DNA from: an uncultured Dorea sp.
GTDB lineage: Bacteria > Bacillota > Clostridia > Lachnospirales > Lachnospiraceae
Assembly (NCBI GenBank): GCA_934295165.1
Contig: CAKRAT010000024.1
Coordinates: forward strand, 1 to 31,447
Direction: 5' to 3'
DNA length: 31,447 bases
Part shown: in pieces, positions 17,199 to 23,538 of the stretch
Position numbering within the stretch: position 1 is the first letter of the stretch
Layout: every line of letters starts with the position of its first letter
Notes under the pieces: model-generated
Databases searched by the model: none
What the model saw: the letters and a program-made list of their open reading frames with translations, nothing else
What the model was told of the DNA's origin: nothing
Program-made: the position numbers and the translations under genes

Positions 17199-18548
17199 GT
17201 GGAAGAAGCACTCATCAAACGAGTCATGCCACACAGCATCGAAGCAGAACAGTCTGTTGTCGGCGCCATGCTTATGGATAAAGATGCCATCACCACTGCA
17301 GGAGAAATCATCAGTGGTGATGATTTTTATCAGGCGTCATATGGAGTGATCTTTGATTCGATGATCGAACTGTTCAATGAAGGGAAACCGGTCGATCTGA
17401 TTACTTTGCAGGAACGACTGAAGGAAAAAGATGTACCGGCAGAGATTGCCAGTCTGGAATTTGTCAGAGACCTGGTGACAGCAGTGCCGACTTCTGCGAA
17501 CGTGAAATATTATGCACAGATCGTGGCAGACAAATCTGTGATGCGTAAGATGATCAAATTGAACGAAGAGATTGAAAATATGTGCTATGCCGGAAAAGAA
17601 CCTCTGGAGTCTATCATGGAACAGACCGAGAAATCCATGTTCCAGTTATTACAGAGACGAACGACAGGCGAATATGTTCCGATCAAGCAGGTGGTCCTGA
17701 ATGCGCTGGATAAGATTGAAAAGGCATCTAAGAGTAAGGGGACCGTTACGGGAATCCCGACCGGATTCATCGATCTGGATTATAAACTGTCCGGATTCCA
17801 GCCGTCGGATTTTATCCTGATCGCGGCGCGTCCGTCTATGGGTAAGACGGCGTTTGTCCTGAACATTGCACAGTATATGGCATTCAAGAAGAATAAAGCG
17901 GTTGCCATCTTCAGTCTTGAGATGTCAAAGGAACAGCTGGTAAACCGACTGTTCTCACTGGAATCACAGGTAGATGCACAGTCACTCAGAACTGGTAATA
18001 TGAAAGATTCCGACTGGGAGAAACTGATTGAAGGAGCAGGTGTGATCGGTCAGTCGAAACTGATCATAGATGATACACCGGGTATCTCCATCTCGGAATT
18101 AAGATCAAAGTGCAGGAAATACAAGCTGGAGCACGGACTGGATATCATCATCATCGACTACTTACAGTTAATGACCGGAAGTGTAGGGAAGAGTTCCGAA
18201 TCCAGACAGCAGGAAGTCTCAGACATTTCCCGTCAGTTAAAGGGACTTGCCAGAGAACTGAATGTACCGGTCGTATCATTGTCACAGTTAAGCCGTGCGG
18301 TAGAAAGCCGTCCGGATAAGCGTCCGATGCTTTCCGATCTCCGTGAATCCGGAGCCATCGAGCAGGATGCGGACGTGGTAATGTTCATCTACCGAGATGA
18401 ATACTACAATAAAGATTCCGAATTTAAGAAACAGGCAGAAATTATTATCGCAAAACAAAGAAACGGCCCGGTAGGGACCGTTAATCTGGCCTGGTTAGGT
18501 GAGTACACAAAGTTTGCGAACCTAAGCAGACAGGAAGATTCGTTTTAG
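17199..18548 (+). CDS. dnaB: Replicative DNA helicase DnaB (DnaC of Bacillus)
   Basis: A 449-residue hexameric 5'-3' helicase of the replication fork. The N-terminal DnaB domain begins PHSIEAEQSVVGAMLMD. The RecA-like C-terminal domain carries Walker A in ARPSMGKTAFVLN, Walker B in LDIIIIDYLQLM, and the SQLSRAVESRPDKRPMLSDL segment. The start is GTG 17199, 9 nt after TAGGAGGA at the end of rplI. Its last 27 bases overlap the tail of a convergent gene. Length and motifs are normal. Confidence 0.97.
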   Translation: MEEALIKRVMPHSIEAEQSVVGAMLMDKDAITTAGEIISGDDFYQASYGVIFDSMIELFNEGKPVDLITLQERLKEKDVPAEIASLEFVRDLVTAVPTSANVKYYAQIVADKSVMRKMIKLNEEIENMCYAGKEPLESIMEQTEKSMFQLLQRRTTGEYVPIKQVVLNALDKIEKASKSKGTVTGIPTGFIDLDYKLSGFQPSDFILIAARPSMGKTAFVLNIAQYMAFKKNKAVAIFSLEMSKEQLVNRLFSLESQVDAQSLRTGNMKDSDWEKLIEGAGVIGQSKLIIDDTPGISISELRSKCRKYKLEHGLDIIIIDYLQLMTGSVGKSSESRQQEVSDISRQLKGLARELNVPVVSLSQLSRAVESRPDKRPMLSDLRESGAIEQDADVVMFIYRDEYYNKDSEFKKQAEIIIAKQRNGPVGTVNLAWLGEYTKFANLSRQEDSF

Positions 18549-18896
18549 TTTTTTTACTGGACCGGCATCGGCCGAAGCTTTCCGAAAGGATTGCTGCTGG
18601 CGGATCAGCTGGTCCAGTTTTTTGAATTCCAGTTCTTCCTGGCGTTCTTTGGCATCCAGAAGAAAGGACATCTCCTGGCTGAACATGGCGAGGAGAACCT
18701 CGTTATTATTTTGCAGCATACGCTTTAACTGAAGCTGTTCCCTGGTTCGTCTGATATCCGGGATCAGGGCTCTGAGATCGGAAAGGGATACTCCCTGTTC
18801 ATAGAGGTCCCTGATACATGCGTACAGTCTGGCATCATCTTTGGTCTCGCGTTTGATCTGTTCTAAAGTATTCAAAGCATTTGTATGATTTCCCAC
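18522..18896 (-). CDS. Small predicted coiled-coil protein, unknown function
   Basis: A 124-residue protein that I do not recognise. It is charged and mostly helical: a possible HTH-like stretch (ACIRDLYEQGVSLSDLRALI) is followed by a long Gln/Glu/Lys-rich segment (REQLQLKRMLQNNNEVLL onward) that looks like a coiled coil, and a basic end (VKKLKRIF). No signal or membrane segment. The start is GTG 18896, with AAGGGGG 8 nt upstream. A promoter precedes it, which supports a real gene. It converges on dnaB and overlaps its 3' end by 27 bp. MerR/RacA-like DNA-binding adaptors have a similar layout, but this is only a shape comparison. Confidence 0.65.
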   Translation of the reverse strand: MGNHTNALNTLEQIKRETKDDARLYACIRDLYEQGVSLSDLRALIPDIRRTREQLQLKRMLQNNNEVLLAMFSQEMSFLLDAKERQEELEFKKLDQLIRQQQSFRKASADAGPVKKLKRIFLSA

Positions 18897-18913
18897 GTTA
18901 GATACCCCCTTAT

Positions 18914-18941
18914 ATTATAATACTTGTCCCTTATGGGTAAA
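18914..18941 (-). promoter_or_regulatory. Promoter of the small coiled-coil gene
   Basis: On the minus strand TTTACC (18941-18936), 16 bp, then TATAAT (18919-18914). The -10 lies just before the AAGGGGG ribosome site. Confidence 0.5.
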
Positions 18942-19027
18942 TGTATCATAGCACAGGGGAAAACACCGATTTCGTCAGAATCCGTCGAGGGAAATGAAAT
19001 TGTTGAAAAAGATATGATTGAAATATA

Positions 19028-19056
19028 AAAGAACCTGCCGATGCGACAGGTTCTTT
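19028..19056. terminator. Terminator of the ferredoxin gene
   Basis: AAAGAACCTG (19028-19037) pairs perfectly with CAGGTTCTTT (19047-19056) around a 9-nt loop. On the minus strand it is followed by TTTTATATTT, which suits the ferredoxin gene that ends 25 bp upstream on that strand. Confidence 0.85.
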
Positions 19057-19080
19057 GTATATACTTCTTATTTCGAATGA

Positions 19081-19251
19081 TTAGCCTTCAGAAATAGCTC
19101 CTACTGGACACTGAGCTGCACATGCTCCACAATCTACACAAGAGTCAGCATCGATCTCATAATGATCTGCTCCCTGAGAGATAGCGCCTACTGGACATTC
19201 AGCTTCGCAAGATCCACAGCTTACACATTCATCACCAATTACGTGTGCCAT
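19081..19251 (-). CDS. 2[4Fe-4S] ferredoxin
   Basis: A 56-residue clostridial-type ferredoxin. Two CxxCxxCxxxCP motifs (cysteines 9, 12, 15, 19 and 38, 41, 44, 48) each bind a [4Fe-4S] cluster, and the two halves are an internal duplication (ECPVGAIS and QCPVGAIS). It is a soluble low-potential electron carrier for anaerobic metabolism such as pyruvate:ferredoxin oxidoreductase and hydrogenase. The ribosome site AAAGGAGGG precedes the ATG at 19251. Monocistronic, with its own promoter and terminator. Confidence 0.95.
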   Translation of the reverse strand: MAHVIGDECVSCGSCEAECPVGAISQGADHYEIDADSCVDCGACAAQCPVGAISEG

Positions 19252-19312
19252 AGTATGTACCCTCCTTTGAGTTTAAATTCTAGACATAAACCAATTCGTT
19301 GTCTCTGTCCAT

Positions 19313-19341
19313 ATCATAATACAAAAAGTTGAAATAAACAA
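19313..19341 (-). promoter_or_regulatory. Promoter of the ferredoxin gene
   Basis: On the minus strand TTGTTT (19341-19336) and TATGAT (19318-19313) are 17 bp apart, about 60 bp before the start codon. Confidence 0.6.
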
Positions 19342-19637
19342 GGGAATTACATGTTTTTTTGGAAATACATAAAAGTTTAGTTATAACTAACTTGCGTTAG
19401 AAACTACTATTGAAAAAATTTTGAATCAACGTGGGTTCAGAAGAAACTGCCAGAGAGAGTTCATTGGCAGGCAGATAAGGTCTGGGTTAAAATTAAGAAA
19501 AATTTCAAGAAAAAATTCAACAAATTTTCACCGTTTTGGTGTATAGTATAGAATGCTGATAAAATATAAGAAAAATATAGTATAAGTAGAAATTGAAGAA
19601 GTAGGTAGAAATGATACCGGATATAGGAGAGAGGAAA
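19342..19637. other. AT-rich intergenic region upstream of the orphan binding protein
   Basis: No gene was found in this stretch. It holds a 14-bp perfect palindrome TTAGTTATAACTAA (19377-19390) and a 16-base word (19436-19451) that also occurs near 166. The likely promoter is TTTTCA (19525-19530), 18 bp, TAGAAT (19549-19554); CACC-GTTTT-GGTG (19529-19541) lies in its spacer and could be an operator. The function of these elements is inferred from position only. Confidence 0.5.
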
Positions 19638-20858
19638 ATGAAAAGAAATCGAATCATTGCTATGCTGCTGGGTACGGCACTGCTTGTATGTGGATGTCAG
19701 CAGACGCCGAAAGCAACGGATGAAGAGAAGAAGATTGAAGCAGAAAAGAATACAACCAAGACAGAGGAAAAGGCATATCAGGGGAAATTAGACCTGATCA
19801 GTCCGGCAGCTTATAATAACACAGATGGATTGAAACTGAAAAAAGGGGATTACATTTCCATCATTGGGAAAGCGAATGGCACACAGTACTGGGATGAAGT
19901 CAAAAAAGGTGTGGCACAGGCTGCGGAAGATATCAATACAAGTCTTGGATATACAGGAAAAGATAAAGTAAAAGTCACATTTAACGCACCGGATACAGCG
20001 GATAATGTCGATGATCAGGTAAACCTTCTGGATGAGGAACTGGACAGATATCCAGTTGCAGTAGGTATCTCAATCGTGGATCTGCAGGCATGTCAGGTAC
20101 AGTTCGATCTTGCAACCGACAGTGAAATTCCGGTTGTAACCTTTGATTCCGGATCGGATTATCAGGGAGTGGCTGCAGATGTATCGACAGATAATGTAGC
20201 AGCAGGAACGGAAGCAGCGCAGAAGCTTGCCCAGGAGATGGGCGGCAGTGGTGAAGCAGTATTGTTCATTCAGGATTCCAAATCACAGGCAGCACTTCAG
20301 AGAGAAAAAGCTGTGACGGATGAACTGGCAGCAAATTATCCCAATATTTCAGTTGTAAATGTTTATTATATGGATAAGCTTGGCGACATGCAGAAGACTG
20401 TATCTGATGAGATAAATGCCGGTACTTACCGTGCGGAAGACAGTGGACTTCCGACGGGACCACTCACCGGGGAAGATATGGTGACAGCAGACAGCATTAC
20501 AGAAGAACAGGTAGTTGATTATATCTTTACAAAACATCCGAATATCACCGGCTGTTTTGCAGCAAATGGAAATGCGGTAACTCTGGCAGTGGATGGACTG
20601 GAAAGAAACAAGATGGAGAAAAAAGTGAAAGTCATCGGCTTTGATGCCAACGATGATGAGATCCAGGATCTGAAAGATGGAAAAGTAGATGGCCTGATCG
20701 TACAGAACCCGTTTGGTATGGGATATGCAACTGTTGTGGCAGCAGCAAGAGCTTCTCTGAATCTGGGAAATGAGGCCGTGGTTAATACAGGATATACCTG
20801 GGTGACGAAAAAGAATCTGAAGACGGATGCGGTGCAGAAGATTCTGTATTCGAAATAA
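19638..20858 (+). CDS. Orphan sugar-binding lipoprotein, Peripla_BP_4 (ribose/galactose type)
   Basis: A 406-residue periplasmic-binding-protein-like lipoprotein. The signal ends LLVCGC (lipidated cysteine about residue 20), followed by a charged linker. The core starts KKGDYISIIGKANGTQYWDEV and has the LacI/ribose-binding two-lobe fold, with VTFDSGSDYQGVAADVSTDN in the ligand cleft region and KVIGFDANDDEIQDLKDGKVDG near the end. The start is ATG 19638 after GGAGAGAGG; a longer frame from 19611 would include the ribosome site. No permease or ATPase lies next to it. It faces a two-component system, so it may serve a distant transporter or present ligand to the sensor; neither is shown by sequence. 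Confidence 0.9.
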   Translation: MKRNRIIAMLLGTALLVCGCQQTPKATDEEKKIEAEKNTTKTEEKAYQGKLDLISPAAYNNTDGLKLKKGDYISIIGKANGTQYWDEVKKGVAQAAEDINTSLGYTGKDKVKVTFNAPDTADNVDDQVNLLDEELDRYPVAVGISIVDLQACQVQFDLATDSEIPVVTFDSGSDYQGVAADVSTDNVAAGTEAAQKLAQEMGGSGEAVLFIQDSKSQAALQREKAVTDELAANYPNISVVNVYYMDKLGDMQKTVSDEINAGTYRAEDSGLPTGPLTGEDMVTADSITEEQVVDYIFTKHPNITGCFAANGNAVTLAVDGLERNKMEKKVKVIGFDANDDEIQDLKDGKVDGLIVQNPFGMGYATVVAAARASLNLGNEAVVNTGYTWVTKKNLKTDAVQKILYSK

Positions 20859-20866
20859 ATATAATG

Positions 20867-21046
20867 TATTATGGCGGCGATTGCCGACCGGAATAAAACT
20901 ACAAGGTTCAATCCTGTGCTGACTCCAACATGGGGAAATTCTAAAGCAAACGGTCAACTTTTTTACTTAAGAATTACCAATCATGAGTCCGTATGCACAG
21001 GATTGAACCTTGTAGTTTTATTCCTACGTTTTCGCATGCCATAATA
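20867..21046. repeat. Long imperfect hairpin H1
   Basis: Outer arms TATTATGGC (20867-20875) and GCCATAATA (21038-21046) are perfect. After an internal bulge of 14/13 nt there is a 30-bp perfect stem, 20890-20919 with 20995-21024. The 75-nt middle can pair further (GACTC 20921-20925 with GAGTC 20985-20989; AATTCT near 20938 with AGAATT near 20970). It begins 8 bp after the binding-protein stop. No T-tract follows the stem, so it is not a standard terminator. Confidence 0.8.
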
Positions 21047-21050
21047 ATTA

Positions 21051-21159
21051 AATGGTGGAAGCGTAACCGTTGTGAGGCCGGAAGTGTATGTGAAGAAGCT
21101 GGCGGTGGTACTTTACCTTAACTTTCCGGTTTCATATGGGGGTTACAGTTCCGCTGGTG
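21051..21159. repeat. Imperfect hairpin H2
   Basis: GTAACC (21063-21068) pairs with GGTTAC (21141-21146), and CCGGAA (21078-21083) with TTCCGG (21124-21129), with further partial pairing outside (GGTGGAAG side with CCGCTGG side). It is weaker than its neighbours but lies exactly between them. Confidence 0.5.
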
Positions 21160-21324
21160 AATTTATTATTGTTGGCCGGTCACGACATGAGAAAGAGTTG
21201 GTGACTGTTTGTGGCGTATATGGAGTGATGTTTGGACACCCTTAGATTTTCTTACATCACGGAATCTTAGTCACAAACAGACACCAACTCTTTCTCGTGG
21301 ACTGAGAGGTCGCAATGATAAATT
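21160..21324. repeat. Long imperfect hairpin H3
   Basis: Outer arms AATTTATTATTG (21160-21171) and CAATGATAAATT (21313-21324) have one mismatch. The main stem, 21189-21213 with 21272-21296, pairs 24 of 25 positions; an inner GTGATG (21225-21230) pairs with CATCAC (21255-21260). Its right end overlaps the histidine-kinase stop codon at 21323-21325. Confidence 0.78.
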
Positions 21325-22735
21325 AATTAGCCACCTTCGGAAGTGAAAACGAAAACTCCGTCCCCACTCCTTCCGTACTCACCACGGTAATATTCTCCCC
21401 ATGTGCCTGTACTGCCTCTTTCACGATTGCAAGCCCAAGTCCGGTACCTTTCTTGTCTTTTCCACGGGAGAGGTCACTCTTATAAAAGCGTTCCCATATC
21501 TTTCCAAGCGCAGCTTTCGGAATTCCCATACCATTGTCTTTTACAGAAGTATATACTTTTTCACCGCGGTCTGTGGTTTCAATTGTGACGATGGAATCCG
21601 GATCGCTGAATTTAATTGCATTGTCCAGCAGGTTGTATAAGACTTGCTGGATTTTTCGTTTATCTGCGTTGACGTTCAGGTGTTTTGTCGCGAAGACCAG
21701 TTCAATAGAGATCTTCTTCTGGGTGCAGGCACCCTCGAAGGATGCCGCTACATGCTTGATCATCTCATGAATGTCGAATACTTCCCGGTTGAGAAGCAGA
21801 TGATTGGTGTCAAATTCATTTAACGTCAGGAGATCCTGTGTCAGATCCGTCAGACGCTCTGTTTCGAATAAGATGATCTTCAGATATTTCTCATGTAATT
21901 CCGGTGGAATGGTTCCGTCTGCCATGGCTTCCACATAACCTTTGATGGAAGTGAGTGGTGAACGGAAATCGTGAGATACATTTGCCACGAATTTCTTCTG
22001 ATAATCTTCCATATCCCGGAGCTGGGAGGACATATAATTAAGTGATGCGGACAGATAGCCCATCTCATCTTCGGTCGTGACCGGAATCTCGTAGTCCAGG
22101 TTACCGGATGCATACTGTGTTGCGGCTTCTGTAATCCTGTGAAGCGGACGGTACACGAGAAAATGAAATGCCAGCAGGATGATGAATGAGAGGAGGAAGA
22201 TTACGATGAACGTAATATACACACCACGCATCAGTATGTCCGTCATGGTATCAACGACAGAGGTATACTGATGGATCATCAGATAGCCTTTCGGCGAATA
22301 TCCGTAAGTTACCGGAACGGTCACAGTGATTACATCATTGTCAAAATATCCGTGATAATCACCGGTCTGTGAACGGTCACTGCCGGATTCGGCAGGGTCA
22401 AAATTTTTGATAGAATCTGGGGCAGCCGGATAATTGCCGGATTTTGCAGATACAATCATCTTCCCGTCTTTGGAAACGAACCAGACGGCAGCATCGAGCT
22501 GAGTTTCAATTCCGGATAAGAGTGTCTGAGTGTCTGATTCCGATAAGTCGCCGGAAAAATAACCGGGAAGATAGTTGCTGGCAACCATCGTAGCTTCCCG
22601 GTACATGCTGTTACTTACGCGGTTAAAGATCGGTGTGCTGACCAGATTCTCTGTCAGTGTTGCTGCTGTAAAAAGACTTAAGAACCCAAACACGATATAG
22701 ATAAATATAAATTTTAAATATAATGTACTTTTCAT
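21323..22735 (-). CDS. Sensor histidine kinase, PhoR/OmpR-partner type
   Basis: A 470-residue membrane kinase. Membrane helix 1 is at about 8-28 and helix 2 at about 172-195, enclosing a ~140-residue extracellular sensor region (PAS/Cache-like in size) that is not assignable to a ligand. HAMP spans about 196-248. The dimerisation/phosphotransfer domain has VSHDFRSPLTSIKGY with the phosphorylated H255. The ATP-binding domain shows the N box (N372), DNGMGI (400-405) and GTGLGL (430-435). It is the second gene of an operon with the response regulator, 15 bp downstream of it, with only a modest ribosome site. Hairpin H3 abuts its stop codon. Confidence 0.95.
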   Translation of the reverse strand: MKSTLYLKFIFIYIVFGFLSLFTAATLTENLVSTPIFNRVSNSMYREATMVASNYLPGYFSGDLSESDTQTLLSGIETQLDAAVWFVSKDGKMIVSAKSGNYPAAPDSIKNFDPAESGSDRSQTGDYHGYFDNDVITVTVPVTYGYSPKGYLMIHQYTSVVDTMTDILMRGVYITFIVIFLLSFIILLAFHFLVYRPLHRITEAATQYASGNLDYEIPVTTEDEMGYLSASLNYMSSQLRDMEDYQKKFVANVSHDFRSPLTSIKGYVEAMADGTIPPELHEKYLKIILFETERLTDLTQDLLTLNEFDTNHLLLNREVFDIHEMIKHVAASFEGACTQKKISIELVFATKHLNVNADKRKIQQVLYNLLDNAIKFSDPDSIVTIETTDRGEKVYTSVKDNGMGIPKAALGKIWERFYKSDLSRGKDKKGTGLGLAIVKEAVQAHGENITVVSTEGVGTEFSFSLPKVAN

Positions 22736-22750
22736 GATATTTACCCGCTG

Positions 22751-23452
22751 TTATTTTACTTCGAATTTATAACCGATTCCCCATACGGTGCTGAGACTCC
22801 ATCCATTATGATCTTTGATCTTCTCGCGGAGACGTTTGATATGCACATCAACGGTACGGGTATCACCGATGTATTCGTATCCCCAGATCTGATCCAGTAA
22901 CTGTTCTCTGGTGAAAACCTGGTTTGGAGAAGACGCAAGGAAATAGAGAAGCTCCAGTTCCTTTGGCGGCATTTCCACCGTATGTCCGTCTACAATGACA
23001 GAGTAATTCGTGAGGTTGATCTCAATTCCCGGATATTCGACACATTTTCCCTTGTCTGCCTGAGGCGTCTCCGGTTTGGAACCAACCTGATAGCGGCGCA
23101 GGACTGCTTTCACACGAGCAACCAGTTCCTTGGTATCAAATGGTTTCATAATATAATCATCCGCTCCAAGTTCCAGACCAAGAACCTTATCGAATACCTC
23201 GCCTTTGGCTGACAGCATGATGATCGGGGTATTGGATCTGGTACGGATCTCACGACAGACCTGGTATCCATCAATACCAGGCAGCATGAGGTCTAAGAGA
23301 ACCAGATTTGGTTTGTAAGTATCAAAGGCGATCAGTGCCCGTTCGCCGTCGTGGACCATCATGGTATCAAAGCATTCTTTTGCCAGATATAATGAGACCA
23401 GTTCAGCAATATTTTCATCGTCATCGACGATCAGTATTTTCTGTTTGTTCAT
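22751..23452 (-). CDS. Response regulator, OmpR/PhoB family
   Basis: A 233-residue two-domain regulator. The receiver domain has acidic residues D10-D12, phospho-acceptor D54 and K103. The C-terminal winged helix includes PPKELELLYFLASSPNQVFTR and the DNA-contacting TRTVDVHIKRLREKI. It pairs with the kinase encoded next. GGGAGGAG lies 9 nt before the ATG. It lies 86 bp downstream of mutS2 on the same strand. Target genes are not evident, though the orphan binding protein across the hairpin region is a candidate. Confidence 0.96.
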   Translation of the reverse strand: MNKQKILIVDDDENIAELVSLYLAKECFDTMMVHDGERALIAFDTYKPNLVLLDLMLPGIDGYQVCREIRTRSNTPIIMLSAKGEVFDKVLGLELGADDYIMKPFDTKELVARVKAVLRRYQVGSKPETPQADKGKCVEYPGIEINLTNYSVIVDGHTVEMPPKELELLYFLASSPNQVFTREQLLDQIWGYEYIGDTRTVDVHIKRLREKIKDHNGWSLSTVWGIGYKFEVK

Positions 23453-23538
23453 AGATGTATACTCCTCCCATATGCAGATGCATTTTTATACTAATTCACT
23501 TTAAAATTCCCCTTATTGCTATCCCTTATGTTTTACTG

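Noticed and set aside
16736..18548. Unusual features in rplI and dnaB
   Set aside because: Length, motifs and order are standard for Firmicutes.
20349..20957. 202-residue minus-strand frame over the end of the orphan binding protein
   Set aside because: Antisense shadow; runs into hairpin H1 and shows no protein family features.
20920..20994. Invertible promoter in the loop of H1
   Set aside because: No -35/-10 pair with acceptable spacing could be found on either strand of the 75-bp loop, and no invertase gene is near; kept only as an alternative.
20867..21324. CRISPR array or ordinary terminators in the hairpin region
   Set aside because: There are no direct repeats with spacers, and none of the three stems is followed by a T-tract.
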